In this document: positions 37,691-49,605 of the stretch, one piece after another
How the letters are laid out: each line of letters begins with the position of its first letter
Numbering within the stretch: the stretch's first letter is position 1
DNA from: Hymenopus coronatus
Taxonomy: Eukaryota; Arthropoda; Insecta; Mantodea; Hymenopodidae
Assembly: GCA_030762935.1 (NCBI GenBank)
Contig: CM060892.1
Location: 86,868,827 to 86,932,826 of the forward strand
DNA length: 64,000 bases
Reading direction: 5' to 3'
The notes under the pieces: model-generated
Told to the model about the DNA's origin: nothing
Seen by the model: only the letters and a program-made list of their open reading frames with translations
The model's database searches: none
Program-made: the position numbers and the translations under genes

Positions 37691-37934
37691 AATAACAAAT
37701 TTGTTGCAGAGACGTAGAGAAAGTCACGTGAATGAACCACATCAGATTGTTATATTTTTTTCAAGCTATCGTGATCACAGACATATTGACACATACATAG
37801 AAACGTGGGCCTTTTTCTAAAATTCCTTTTTGTTTCATACCGATGGTCCTAAAACTTGCATTTCTAGTGAAATCTCGGTATCAATTTTTTTAATGTAGAG
37901 AAAGTAAAGATGATTTAATTTAATATACGGTACT

Positions 37935-38035
37935 TTAAAACGAGTATTTCCCATGAAATCTCGTTATTGAAATTTTGGAATGCAACAGTTTACCTTCTCT
38001 ACCTATGCATTATGTAAAAAACAAGAGAAAGTAAG
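37935..38035 (-). mobile_element. HT terminus fragment
   Basis: GAAATCTCG, TTTTGGAATGCAAC and CTTCTCTACCTATGC...AGAGAAAGTAAG, a lone inverted terminus next to the complete copy. Confidence 0.75.
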
Positions 38036-38242
38036 ATAGCAATTTCATAAACTACTAATAGCCATTTTACTTTTATTTTGACCTTTACATTACGCTCTCC
38101 AAGTTTGTACAGCGCCTTATGAAACATTCGTGTAAGGAACGCACCACAGCAAGAGTTTGATGGAATTAATAGCGCTGATCATAACTATTAGCAATAAATA
38201 TCCTCGTCACAAGCGTGCACATTACTGGTTACTATGGTACAA

Positions 38243-38760
38243 AATCTGATGTATTCATTCACACGACTATTTCTACATCTCGGTAACAAGTTATAGTTAA
38301 AAAACCTATTCTTCTATGTACTTCATCCTAGTCGAGATAAATATTAGCGGAAATTGTCTCATTACTTGCTTCCTTATAAGCAGAAGGGAAATAACGGAAA
38401 ACACTAGGCTAAAACAATAGTCAAATCTTTTAAAATCTGGTTATTATGGGTATTTTAAAACTGAAACTAATAACAGGGAATATTTTGGAAACTATCAACC
38501 CCACCAAAAAATGTATATGACAGGAATGATGTGTTTTAACGATACCTACATTTTTGTACAGTAAGCTTTTGGCTATCTCTTACGGTTTACCAGTTATGCA
38601 AAATTCATCCAAAACAAAGAGGTCTTCAGAAGCTATCCCCAGATAAATCAAGACATACATTTTATTGCCATGCATATGTATTAAATATAACAGGTTTTAA
38701 TCATTTTTTTGGGGTGGGGAGATTTTCTTATAAATCTTCGCGTCGCGTATAGGTCTTTTC
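38243..38760 (-). mobile_element. HT element, reversed, tail and body
   Basis: From GATGTATTCATTCACACGAC through the body to CTTCGCGTCGCGT. Part of the body near the CCCCACCCC block is deleted. Confidence 0.8.
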
Positions 38761-39475
38761 TATTCACGTTAGTCTACATGCAAGTGCAAATTCAAGCTTC
38801 AAGCAATAGCCAGTCACCGATTATTAGAGTGGAACAGTAGTTGTGGCTTATGTATGCATGTTTTTATCCACTTTTGATTCCTTTCAATATTACGAGTACG
38901 AAAGCCGTTTGACTTCCGTGGCGCACAAACACATAGTGCCCTTCCGGCTTTTCCGGAAGCGGTAGTGTGGTATTTACAAGTGTCATACGGACGAAAAATT
39001 AACTACATACCTTATTCTGTAAACAACTGCAGAAGCTTACCAAGCTTCAACCGTAATACTAAGTTGGCCATTTGGGAGGGATTAGGACTGAAATCCTTTC
39101 CAAACAACCAGTTCTGTTGTATTCTTCGCTCTTTTTCTCTAACAACACATGCGAATCTCGGGTTAATATAAGAAGCCCATGACCCAAAATCCAAGTTGTA
39201 GCAAAACGTCCATAAAACAATAAACATCACTTTAGGAAGCTTTAAGGCAAGGCACCATCGACAGAAACAACGCGTTGGTTCAGGAGGCTTTTCTAAGTTG
39301 GAACAAATGTTGTGACACGACCTTAGAAGTCGAAAATAACTGATAACTAGCATCGGATTTGTATGACCTAAAAATATTAAAAATTTACATGTGTTTATAA
39401 TATCAAAATCTTTAAAATATGTGACTTCAAAAATGTGCACTAAGATTTCCCTTCAAGCTCATACTATTTCTTCCT
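38761..39475. other. Unassigned stretch
   Basis: Opposing frames at 38965-39171 (+) and 39012-39440 (-) show no recognised domain. No repeat similarity. Confidence 0.4.
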
Positions 39476-39940
39476 GTGCTTCAAACATACTACGTAGCTA
39501 GAGAAGGTATTGCATTCCACCAAAATAATCAATACCGAGATTTCACTGGAAATACATGTTTTAAGATCCTTGTATAAAATAATTTTTAGAAAAAGGTCCG
39601 TAAATTTGTGTGTCCATGTCTATTTGAACACGATAACTTAAAAGCGAAAAGTCGGATAAATACCAAACTTGATAATTAAGCTCAGCATCTTCCAAGAATG
39701 TAACCCAAAGATTTTCAACTAACCTTTATATGTAAACATATCCGAAATTTTTGGTTTTCTCAAAAATGGTACTAACGACTTTGATTAAAATACGTATATT
39801 AAATATATTTGCATGACAAATAAAATGCGTTTCTTGAATTTTATGAGAAAAGCCTGTGAAAAATGATTTTTATACAAATAGTTTGTTAGAGAATGATATG
39901 GAAAGTCTTGTGAATGGGACACAAACTTTTTGGTACTTAT
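39476..39940 (+). mobile_element. HT element with large internal deletion
   Basis: Head and terminal block, GT-poor middle, then a jump from the TATGAGAAAAGCCTGTG block to the tail (39870-39925). Confidence 0.75.
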
Positions 39941-40307
39941 AATGTACACTAACATGCACAAAAAGTGGCCCATTTCTCTAAATTACAATAATATTTTTTT
40001 CCTATGAGATTTCCACCTTTAGGTAACCAACTATTGACTCCATCCTGCCGGTATCAGTTCTCTATGTGACTGGGCTGGAAACCAATGCAGATACACAAAG
40101 ACCAATCCATGCATAATGTTATAATCGATGTGGAATGAAGGTGTAGTTCGAATATACCAATAAGACACTCTTAACTTGGCCTTCTATAGGAAATCCAGAA
40201 GAATTTTCAGTGAAATGTTGTTGGTTTTGAGCATAAACTTAACCAAGCATTAAGAGAGAGCTCAATCAACTAGCTTATAATGTTACTCTTCCGCAGTTCG
40301 GTCATAT
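39941..40307. other. Unassigned stretch
   Basis: No open frame or repeat similarity of note. Confidence 0.4.
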
Positions 40308-40590
40308 TTCCCACCCCAAACTCGCCTTAAATGGAAAATGTTCGTTATTTTATACTTTCTACAAAAATGGCTCAATGATTTTAATTAAAATACCGTATAT
40401 TTAAGATATACGCAAAGGAAAATAAAAAATATATCGTGAATTATCTTCGAATGGCCTACAAAGTCCTCTTTGGCCTGAACGAAATTTCTATAGGTAACTA
40501 GAATGTCTCGCTAACACATACAGTTTATATCCAATAATTTTTGTGGCGTTAAACTTTTCCTAAATATTATTTGTTACCAGATTGCATTTA
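40308..40590 (+). mobile_element. HT body fragment
   Basis: CCCACCCCAAACTCGCC through the ATTAAAATACCGTATAT block to a decayed GTGGCGTTAAAC segment. Confidence 0.7.
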
Positions 40591-40660
40591 ATAGGTTAAT
40601 CGGGTTTTCTCGATCTTACTACAAAGAACACTTAATTTTGAAACCGTCATATACTAATCC

Positions 40661-41575
40661 GCTTTTTACTTTATCACTTATATGGTAGATAGAAAAGGTA
40701 TTGCATTCCACCCAAAAATTCGATACCGAGACTTGTCTGGAAATACTTTTGGGGCTTCCCGAATGCAACAAAAAAAAAAGATATGTATATATTTAATTAT
40801 TTATTTAGAAAAACATCCGCGTATGAGTGCGGGCACTCGTGAGTATGCGTGTGAACAGCACAGCTCTAAAACAAAAACTCAATTAAATATCAAACTTGAT
40901 ATTTAAGTTCACTTCTCCCAAGGATTGCAACACGAGGATTTTCGAGAAAATTCCCCACTTCAAGTACCTTTTAATTGGAATATTTTTCCATAATTTTGAT
41001 GATCTGAATATTGTTCTTAATGTTTTATTTAAAATGCCATATGTTTAAAAGATTTTTATGTCAAAATGTATACCTGTCTTTAATGTTCTAGAAATAGCCT
41101 CTGAAGTGCCCTTCCTTCTCGATGACTGTTGCAGAACTAATTAACCGTAAGAAATAGACAAAAACTAACTGCAAAAAAAATGAATATCTCGCTAAAAGTC
41201 AAAACTTAAGTCAACTACTTTTTTGTGGAGCTAACCATTTCCGAGATAGCCCTTGTTATTGGTTTCTATTTTAAAGTACCTATACACTTTCCCAAATGGG
41301 ATATCGCTATTCCCTTCTCTTGCTCCTGGTCAAGCAAACAGACCGGAATTTCAGCGTCATCACACAGAGACTTGCTCTGTAAAAATTTGACCATTGCTAA
41401 AATCTAGTTCATTCCCTTAATCCTTAGTAGCTACAAAGAAACATGTAAAAAGCCATATATGCAAATTGTATTTGGGTTAACTTATAGTATTTCAAATAAT
41501 ATGTTTTAAATGTTTATTGAAGGATGGATAGAAAAAAGTCATGTGAATGTATAATATCTTATATTTTTAATCTAG
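40661..41575 (+). mobile_element. HT element, head to tail
   Basis: Weak head palindrome, good ATTCCACCCAAAAATTCGAT block, body, tail AAGTCATGTGAATG at 41535. Confidence 0.8.
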
Positions 41576-42250
41576 CTCAGGGGTCGAGAACTTGCAGTGA
41601 AGTGAAGCATCGCGACAACTCCACTCTACTATCTTACGAGAGCAAAACAAGCCAGCACAAACGCCCAGTTTGAATAAGGTGGTAGCAAAGATAATGGAGG
41701 GGAGAGGCTCCTACCACAGAACAGAGAGCATACAGAAAAGAAGTTGGAGTGTAATCCGTGCACCAAAATTCAATGCGCATACACCAATTCTGCCATATTG
41801 GGACCGAGTAAGCAGCTATGCTGTTGAAGTTACACATTTCGTAATATACATTTTGTTAATGTTATTAATTGTTTATTTTAGCAACTGGGATTATATTCTA
41901 GCAACGATTATATTATTCACTGTAAAAGTTAGAATATTTACTGACTCTTGAAGCTTTGCTGCTCTTATAATGAGCAGTAATAAGAGAAAATGTGGCCAAT
42001 AGTGCTCAGCACAGCTTCAGCTTTGCGTTTTGTTTGTTTTATTTTTTATTTATTTTTTTTTTTTTTGTATGATAGATTCATTCTGTCTAATCATATTTAC
42101 TGCCCATTCTGATTCAAAGCCTTAGCTTTTTTATTCTTGTATTAAATAAAACTTGGCAGCCCACTGAATCACTTGGTTATTTACTCCATCCTACATATTT
42201 TCCTAAACACAATTGCATGTTGCTACGGTTTGTTTTGTTGATATGAATAG
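41576..42250. other. Unassigned stretch
   Basis: A 93-codon plus frame at 41670-41951 has a hydrophobic segment but no recognised family. Poly-T at about 42053-42066. Confidence 0.35.
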
Positions 42251-42640
42251 CAAACAAAACAGTCTCAAAAATCTGACGTGTTCTATTCACATTACTTTCT
42301 CTAGCTGCTCCACAATCAATTTTCTTACAAAAGATTATTTTTTTATCTACATCATGCTAGTCAAGATAAAAATCACCAGAATTGGTCCTACTACTTGCTT
42401 CTTTGTAAGTAGAAGGGAAATATGAGAATACACAGGTTGAAGCGCTAATAAAATCTTTTAAAAACCGGTCGCTATGTGAAACAATTGAAATTCGGTTCTC
42501 TTTGCTTGCTGGGAATGACTTCCCGTTTGAGAAAAGTTTATCTTAAATTGAAACCAGCAACTCGGAATATTTTTAAAATTGTCAACTCTAGAAAAAAAAT
42601 ATAAATAATATAAATTCTGTGTTTTTAATGAGATTGTGTT
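42251..42640 (-). mobile_element. HT element, reversed, tail side
   Basis: AATCTGACGTGTTCTATTCA then the tail and part of the body, ending near AATGAGATTGTG. Confidence 0.75.
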
Positions 42641-42925
42641 TTTTCTTTCTCTAGCCCGTATGGACAACGTACATAGTGGATAGAGAAATTACCGTATTCC
42701 ACCCAAAAAAATCGATGTCAAGATTTCACGGACATTTCAAGTCCCCTGAATTCGAAAAATAGCATTCTTAGAAAAAGGTCCATGTCTTTTGACTGCATAG
42801 CTAAAACCGAAAATCCCGTCAAATACCACAGCTGGTATTTAAGTTTAATATTTTTGAAGGATGCGACACAAAGATTTTCAAGAAAATCCCCCCAATTTAC
42901 CCTTTATATGGAACATTTGCCTGCA
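42641..42925 (+). mobile_element. HT element, head and first third
   Basis: CTTTCTCTAGCCCGTATGG head, terminal block, GGTATTTAAGTTTAATAT, cut off at TATATGGAAC where the mariner remnant starts. Confidence 0.8.
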
Positions 42926-42949
42926 GAAAGGAAGAACAATAAATGGAAA

Positions 42950-43375
42950 AGTGTTATGTATCGTTATTGCATCGGTTGAACGGAGAAATCAAGAAAAAAT
43001 ACCCTCGTATGACAAATAAAAAAAGATTCAATGCGTGCACTCCTGCGCAGTTTGGATGGCGAAAATTGTAGAATTAAGATTCGAGTTACTACACCATCCA
43101 TCGTACTTGTCAGATGTGGCCCCCAGTGACACTTTTTATTTCCAAACTTGAAAAAGTGGCTCAGCGGAAAACGATTCACTCTAACAAAGATGCCAACTCC
43201 CAAACAGATTCCTATTTTGAAGACCTTCCGAAATCTTACTTTTTGGAAGGGTTAAAACAGTTGGAGAAAGGTTGAGAAAAATATATCGAGCTAAAAGGAG
43301 AATACATTTAAAAAATACCGAAAATAATTTGTTTTTCTATTGAACGCCCCTCGTAAATTGTGTAATGCCAAAACA
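42950..43375 (+). pseudogene. mariner transposase C-terminal remnant
   Basis: Dead copy of a DD34D mariner transposase. Seen: RLNGEIKKKYPRMTNKKRF at about 42970, a frame-shifted HPSYLSDVAPSD (the catalytic third aspartate region), then FISKLEKVAQRKTIHSNKDA, and SYFEDLPKSYFLEGLKQLEK ending at TGA about 43274. Several frame changes separate the blocks. The upstream two thirds, with the first two catalytic aspartates, are missing. Termini were not found. Confidence 0.85.
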
Positions 43376-43785
43376 GAGAAATGGTGATGCTGAATGTTGA
43401 ATATAGAGAGACCTCTGCACTGGCTGAAAGTCTGTGAGATTTAAGCGTGTCAGACCGAAGTGTCTGGGCACTTAATGTCTTATGGTGATTTATTTACAGT
43501 GGTTACGGGCCTCGAGGACATGTTGCAGATTGGTGAAGAGCGACTTGGAGATCTCGAGAATGAACAGTCGGAGAGTTAGTAGTTCCAATTCTTAATACAG
43601 ATACTGATTTCGAATGAATCAGGAGGTGTTAATGACGATGCGCAAATTTTGTTTTAGAGAACTTAAAGACGATGAAAGTTTTACTTGCAGCCACAAAACT
43701 GAACCGGCGTAAGTGTCGAATCAGTAGGCTGAGGACCATTAGGATCATTTGTGAGAGCCGGACGGACTAAGAGCCGTTAGTAATT
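43376..43785. other. Unassigned stretch
   Basis: Moderate GC, no long frame or shared repeat. Confidence 0.35.
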
Positions 43786-43789
43786 TTGG

Positions 43790-43890
43790 AAAATCTAAAT
43801 CAAGCAAACATTTTTTTCCATGTGAAGCGAGTTTGTGGGAGTGGGGGGGGGGGGTTGTCGCAATCTTGGAAGATATACTTTTTAATACAC
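43790..43890 (-). mobile_element. HT body fragment
   Basis: TTTTTTTCCATGTGAAGCGAG, G-run, CGCAATCTTGGAAGATA. Interrupted by the SINE B composite. Confidence 0.7.
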
Positions 43891-43896
43891 TAATTT

Positions 43897-44150
43897 GTAT
43901 AGCCTCCTTTAACTTCCATGGTCATATCGGGGGCTTTTACTTGTGACAACTCGTTTATTCACTATATGGCATTAGGTTAATCATTTTATAGCATCAAACA
44001 CATACATTCACTCTCATATACAACTTCCAGACTCTTTGGGTATAGGGAATAATTTTGGTTAAAGAAAAACTCCCCGTCTCAGCTGGGAATAGAATCCAGG
44101 ACCTTCGGATAAGAGGTCAGGTCCCTAACAACTCTACCATGGAGGCAGTG
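43897..44150 (-). mobile_element. SINE family B, copy 1
   Basis: Reverse-strand element. The head at the right end contains a decayed box B (CTGGGAATAGAATCCAGGAC) and CATGGAGGCAG; the body has CATGGTCATATCGGGGGC. Fused on its right to the MITE at 44156. Confidence 0.75.
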
Positions 44151-44155
44151 TTGAA

Positions 44156-44380
44156 TACACTTTGGTTCAGACCTTAACGTCCACGTTTCATAAGGTTGTA
44201 ACATTTACCTTCATCCTCCTTGCGACTATAATGAATTAAACACATTAGGGAGAGTCTTCTCAATAAACTGATAAAGAGTAGGAGTATTCTCATTATTTTC
44301 GAGTCATTAGAACCACAAGAAGGGAAAGGTCAAGTTTACCACTTCATGAAATGTGGAAGTTAAAGTCTGGACAGAAATAG
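44156..44380. mobile_element. MITE-like element M, copy 1
   Basis: About 225 bp with inverted ends: 44161-44201 (GGTTCAGACCTTAACGTCCA) matches the reverse complement of 44334-44375 (TGGAAGTTAAAGTCTGGAC). The internal sequence is non-coding. Present a second time at 45512 in the same junction with SINE B. Confidence 0.75.
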
Positions 44381-44387
44381 ATTTTTT

Positions 44388-45245
44388 TCTTTTTTACTTT
44401 CTCTATACGCACTATGCATATAGTGTATAGAGAATATATTGCAATCCATCAAAAAATTCGATTACGAGATTTCACTGGAAATATATGTTTTAAGGTCTAT
44501 CCATAAAAAGTATTTTCAGAAAAAGGTCCGTGTGTGTCCGTGTGTCAAACACGATAACTCAAAAACGAAAAGTCGGTAAAATACCAATCTTGGTATTTAA
44601 GTTTAGTATCTTCCGGGGATGCGACACGAAGATTTTGAGAAAAATCCCCCCACCCCAAACTACCCTTTACATGGATTTTTTTCGAAAATTTTAGTTATCT
44701 AAAAAATGGCTCTAACGATTTTGATTAAAATATAGTATATTAAAGATATTTACCTGACAAATAAAATGTATATTTTCAATTTTCTGGGAATAGCCTCTGA
44801 AGACTTCTTTTTCTGAGTGAATTTTACGGAATTTTGCATAAGTGCTAAACCGTAAGAGAGAGACAAAAAGTTACGACACAAAAAATGTAGAGCACATAAA
44901 AACACACAATTTACTTTTAATACCTTTTTTTCGTGGAGTTGACTGTTTTTGAAATAGTCCTTGTTAGTGGTTTAAGCTATAAAAACTTATACTTTTCTCA
45001 TACAGGACTTTGTGAACTGGTGTCCATTCAAACAAAGGAACTTCAGTCACATAGAAACCAGCTTTTGACTATTATTACTATGGACTTCCTTATTTCGCTA
45101 CTACTTACAAGGAAGCAAGAAATAAGATTATTTCTGCTAATTTTTTTCTCGATTAACAGGAAGTAAATAGAAGCATAAGCTTTTTAAAAATAATTTATTG
45201 CAGAGATACACAGAAAGTCATGTGAATGGAACACATCACATTTTT
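44388..45245 (+). mobile_element. HT element, head to tail
   Basis: Well preserved head CTCTATACGCACTATGCATA with AGTGTATAGAGAATA, terminal block, GT block, CCCCCCACCCCAAACTACCC, tail AAGTCATGTGAATGGAAC. Lies between the two SINE B/MITE composites. Confidence 0.85.
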
Positions 45246-45247
45246 TA

Positions 45248-45507
45248 TTGTTTCATTTGGATAGCGCCCTTTAACTTCTATGGTCATATCGGTGGCTCTG
45301 ATTTTGAAACAACTCATATATTCACTGTAAGTTATTGCCATTAGGTTAAACATTTTATATCATTAAACATGCATACACATTCACTCTCACATGCATATTT
45401 CCAGACTCTGGTTGAAGAAAAATGCCCTGCCCCAGCCGGGAATCTAATCCGAGACCTCCGGTTGAAAAGTCAGCTCGCTAATCACTTGGCCAAGGAGGCA
45501 GACTAAG
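45248..45507 (-). mobile_element. SINE family B, copy 2
   Basis: Same structure as copy 1, inserted just after an HT tail. Head with CGGGAATCTAATCCGAGACC and CAAGGAGGCAG. Confidence 0.75.
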
Positions 45508-45511
45508 ATAC

Positions 45512-45731
45512 ACTTTTGTTCAGACCTTAACGTCCACATTTCATGAGGTTGTAAAATTGTCCTTCATCCTGCTTGCGATTTTAATGAATTGAACACAATA
45601 GGGAAGCCCCTCTCAATATACTGATAAGAATGAGATTACTTTCATTACTTTCCAGTCATTGGAACCGCAAGAAGAGAAAGGCCATGTTTACCACCTCACG
45701 AAATGTGGACGTTAAGGTGTGAACAGAAGTA
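45512..45731. mobile_element. MITE-like element M, copy 2
   Basis: Left end TTGTTCAGACCTTAACGTCC and right end GGACGTTAAGGTGTGAACAG are inverted over about 40 bp. Same junction to SINE B as copy 1, about four fifths identical by eye. Confidence 0.8.
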
Positions 45732-45739
45732 GATTTTTG

Positions 45740-45890
45740 TTGTTGTATTTAATCGACTTTTCGTTTCGAATTGTACCCCCCCCCACACGCACACACACGC
45801 CACGCTCGGACGGGCGTTTTTTGGGAGATTCAGGAGACCTCAAAACAAGTGAAATCTCTGTATCGAATTTTTGAGTGGAATGGCTTCCCT
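45740..45890 (-). mobile_element. HT terminus fragment
   Basis: ATCGACTTTTCGTTTCGAAT, C-run and CA-rich block, GAAATCTCTGTATCGAATTT. Confidence 0.75.
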
Positions 45891-46540
45891 AATACTGAAA
45901 GTGCTTTATAGAAAGGTATAAATAACAAGATAATATCTCTCTGCATTATTTATTTTGCCGTTGCCCTTAACTTTAAATTTCCACTTAACCATACAATCCA
46001 TAACTGCATTAAACCAGAGCTGTTTTCCATATCGTGAACCAGATGTAGATATCAGAGAACAAACCGGAAACGCCAGGAATATTATTTGCCGATAAGCAAA
46101 GGAAGGGTCTCAAGAACTAATGAACCGGAATACTCCGACCCGCTTCAAGTTTGTAAATACAGTGAAAACATTAGAAATAGGCCTATGTGTACAACAATGT
46201 TCTTTACAAGTGAAACTTTTCATACTCGTGAAATAATTATGTTTCTACATTGGCCGATGTATAGGATAGGAGTTGAAAATGTAGTCAGACCGATAAACGC
46301 AATACCATAGTTGGGGTTTGAACCGGATCTTCTGCTCTCCGACTAGCTGCTCTAACCACTGCGTTATCACGTTGCCGAAACAACATTAAATTTCACAACT
46401 GTCTCGCGTTTTCCCCGATAAATCGCACAATGAAATCTCAAATTATTTTGAGATGATATACCCCAATGTCGTACAGCTTTAAGTCTCGGGCTTCACCGTT
46501 TTCAACCAACTATTAAGTCAACAATTGACCTAATGATCAA
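45891..46540. other. Unassigned, with a tRNA-like SINE head
   Basis: At about 46305-46380 on the minus strand lies a tRNA-like block whose box B reads GGGGTTTGAACC on the plus strand. A 74-codon plus frame at 46086-46310 has no domain. Confidence 0.35.
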
Positions 46541-46544
46541 TTCA

Positions 46545-47000
46545 GGGAGTCTCTAAACGGGTATTTCCGATGAAATCTCGGTATCGAATTTTTGTGTGGA
46601 ATGCAATGTTTCCCCTACTTACTATACGAAATAGAGAAAAAAAATTGGAATGAAGAGGTTATTCACAGATAATTCAGGACAAACAACTCATTTCTCATGA
46701 AAAATATCTTAACATATTGTATTTGAATCGAAATTTTTTATAAAATAAATATTTTCAAATTCTCTCATTTAAATGGTAGTGTGGGATGGGAGATTTTCTT
46801 CAAAATCTTCGTGTAACATCTTTGAAACATGCTGAACTTAACCAAGTTTGTTATTCAAAGTTCTGCTGCCCACACACATTTATTTGCGCACTTAAGGGGA
46901 CCTCAAAAGGAGTAGTCTAATGAAATATCGGTATAGAATTTGTTGTGAAATAATATGACTCCCTTTTAACCTACAATATATGTGGTAAAGAAAGAAAAAG
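46545..47000 (-). mobile_element. Two HT fragments, reversed
   Basis: A terminus (46555-46640, GAAATCTCGGTATCGAATTT) followed by a body-to-terminus piece (46660-47000) with CTTCGTGTAACATCTTTG. Confidence 0.7.
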
Positions 47001-47035
47001 ATGCGAGCGCCCATTATCTTTGAATAGCAGTACTA

Positions 47036-47056
47036 ATATATATATATATATATATA
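47036..47056. repeat. (TA)n microsatellite
   Basis: About ten TA units. Confidence 0.9.
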
Positions 47057-47120
47057 AGTTGGATAAACGCCAAATTTCATATTTGGATTATCAGATAAGT
47101 ATTTTTGTATTTTTTTTGTA

Positions 47121-47352
47121 TTTTTTTTTTTTTTTTAAGTGTTTAACGTCCGCTTTAACTACTTATGGCACCGCAGGTGACACTGATGATACATGAATGA
47201 AGATGGACCACCGGTGTAATGCGATGGCGGGGGAAACCGGAGAAGCCGAAGAAAACACGCCCAAGCACCGCTTTGTCCACCACACATCTCACATGCGGTC
47301 GCTTGGGATTGAACCCCGGCCGTCTAGGTGAGAGTCGAGTCGGCGTCCTGGG
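47121..47352 (-). mobile_element. SINE family C, copy 4
   Basis: Poly-T tail on the left, GCGATGGCGGGGGAAACCGG body, reversed box B GGGATTGAACCCCGG. The head is slightly truncated. Confidence 0.8.
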
Positions 47353-47488
47353 GGAATTTCTGAAAAATCTGAAAGGCCCTACATTTTGAAGAATGTAAAC
47401 ATTCTTTAGTTTCAAATTCATTTTCAATGACATTTTGAGAACGATTAAAAGAATATTTGTTGAAAATAGTGATATAGTTATTACTTTT

Positions 47489-47728
47489 TTTCCCAGTGGT
47501 TTAACGTCCTTTAACCTGATATCGGACGATGAATGAATGAAATTGGTGGAATGATGCTCAAATGATCTCGAGGTCCATGGAGCTTAAGGTTACTCGACAT
47601 TCGTCTTCTCAGGATAAGGGAAAACCCCGAAAAAAAACTTTATCCGGGTAACTCACCCTAAGTGAGATTCGAACTCACGACTTCTTGAATGTGAGGCAGA
47701 AACGCTACCAACACACTGGCCAGGCGTG
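47489..47728 (-). mobile_element. SINE family D, copy 3
   Basis: Best preserved family D copy: GTTTAACGTCCTTTAACC at the 3' end, ATTCGTCTTCTCAGGATAAG body, GAGATTCGAACTCACGAC box B and a tRNA-like head to about 47728. Confidence 0.8.
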
Positions 47729-48169
47729 GTTGAGGAGGGTTTTCCACTGTTTTCTTTCCACGAAAGAAACTCTCCAATGATTCATTCAGTCAGAAGTACT
47801 GTTTTAGTGAAATGCAGTTTAAAACATATAAAATGTGATGCTTATTTATCAAATCCAAATGTTGTATATGAAATATGTTCATCACACAATTATTCAAAAG
47901 TATTAAGCTTTTTTAGTTTTACCCTTACCTCTGTTATTCAAATTACAAAAGGAATACTAATGAAAATATATACCTATAATTATACATTTTAGTAATTTAG
48001 GTTTGGAGATTAATTATCTCATAATTAACGTTTTTTCATAATTTTTTTTTACATTTTTGTATAATACCCTTCATAAATCAATATTCCACAATTAGCATTT
48101 CATTAAAATAATTTGGTAAATGTAGTCAAGACACTTTATGCACGCCAGGTTGAATGTTTTCATGAAAAT
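47729..48169. other. Unassigned AT-rich stretch
   Basis: An 88-codon plus frame (47726-47992) overlaps the SINE edge and has no domain. Confidence 0.35.
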
Positions 48170-48425
48170 ATCGCTGTCTAAACCATTCTTTTAATGAAAC
48201 TATGTTATTTTTCATGTTCTAAAATACCTCAAAGAATTTTGATTAAAATATTGTATATTTATCGAATATACTTACATGATTTATAAAATATACATCTTGA
48301 ATTTTCTATGAATAATCTGTAAAAGCCTCTTCATTCTGTTTGAGTCGTGTGTATTTTTGTATAACTGGTAAATCATAATAAATAGATAAAATATAACTAC
48401 ACAAAAAATAGAATTCAAGAAATTG
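48170..48425 (+). mobile_element. HT body fragment
   Basis: TTTTGATTAAAATATTGTAT through GAATTTTCTATGAATAA to the TAACTACACAAAAAATAGA block. Confidence 0.75.
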
Positions 48426-49039
48426 CTTAACACTGACGTTCTCCAATATTTGACGTAATACGTTTTAAGTTCCCCTGGCTTAAACTATGAAGTACCTTAA
48501 GATTCTTTCCCCTTGTAATTTTATTAGCAACTCCCACAGACTTGGAAAGGAAGAATAAAACGGAAAATGCAATGCTATACCCAAGGTATGAAACACGGAT
48601 CTTCCGGTTTCTGTCCGATTACACTAACCGACCGAAATTTTATGGTAACATGCCAGTATGACATTAAATTCCCAACTGACTCGAATTTTACCAGTACTAT
48701 TAAATTGAAGCAGATAGAAATCAGCCATCCTGGCTTCTCTCTGATTCAGTCTTTGCTCCTCAACAGGCGTCTGACCCCTGGAGCTGGATTGTAAGTCCTG
48801 GAGGGGGGGGGGGTATGTAAACCCTACATACGAGGAGGGTAGCAGAGGAAGAAATAAATACATAAAGAAAGAAGCAGGCATCAACTTTCGTAAGACATGT
48901 TTCTATAACCCGATAATAAAGAAAGAGGGTACAGAAGGGCATGAGAGTTTAACACATCAGATTTTTCATAAGGGTAATATTTCGATTTATGTTTCACGCC
49001 TGGATTAGAGGAAAGCTGAGTGCTACTGGAGCATTCAGC
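48426..49039. other. Unassigned stretch
   Basis: A 75-codon plus frame at 48567-48794 and a G-run at about 48804; no domain or repeat recognised. Confidence 0.35.
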
Positions 49040-49054
49040 ATCATTCGTTTTTTT

Positions 49055-49333
49055 TTTTTTTTGTTTCATTTATATAGTCCCCTTTAACATCTAAGGTCAT
49101 ATCGGGAGCTTTCACTTTAAACAACTCGTTGTCTGCAGGTTCTTTTTTACGTTGGTTTTTAAATCCTTTTGTTTTTACTCAAACACTCACACTCACATAG
49201 AAACTTCCAGACTCTGTGGGGGGATAGGGAATAATTCTGGCTAGAGAAAATTTCCCCGCCCCAGCCGGGAATCGAACCCGGGACCCCCGGGTAAGAAGTC
49301 AGCTCGCTGACCACTCGACCACGGAGGCAGTCA
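49055..49333 (-). mobile_element. SINE family B, copy 3, with target duplication
   Basis: Minus-strand element with its A-tail seen as poly-T on the left. Intact internal promoter: box B GGGTTCGATTCCCGG and head GCCTCCGTGGTCGAGTGGTC when read on the minus strand. ATCATTCG plus T-run flanks it at 49040 and 49334. This copy lacks MITE M. Confidence 0.85.
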
Positions 49334-49378
49334 ATCATTCGTTTTTTTGTTTTTTGTTTTGTTTTGGATGTGGGGACA

Positions 49379-49605
49379 GGTCGCGCCGCGACCGAGTAGA
49401 CCACTCGTCCCTCACCATGGCGAGTTCGATCCCAGGCAACCGCATGAGGAATTTTTGGTGGATAAAGTGGTGCAGGGGCTATTTTTTTCTGGTTTTCCGG
49501 TTTCCACCGCCATAGCATTCCACTGATGTTCCACATTTATTTCATGCATCACCAGTCTTCACCTGCGGTGCCGAATGTAGTAAAAGCGGGCGTTAAAAAG
49601 AAAAA
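49379..49605 (+). mobile_element. SINE family C, copy 5
   Basis: Plus-strand copy. Head GGTCGCGCCGCGACCG, box B GCGAGTTCGATCCCAGG, body GGTTTTCCGGTTTCCACCGC, ending GCGTTAAAAAGAAAAA. Sits 46 bp from SINE B copy 3 in the opposite orientation. Confidence 0.8.
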
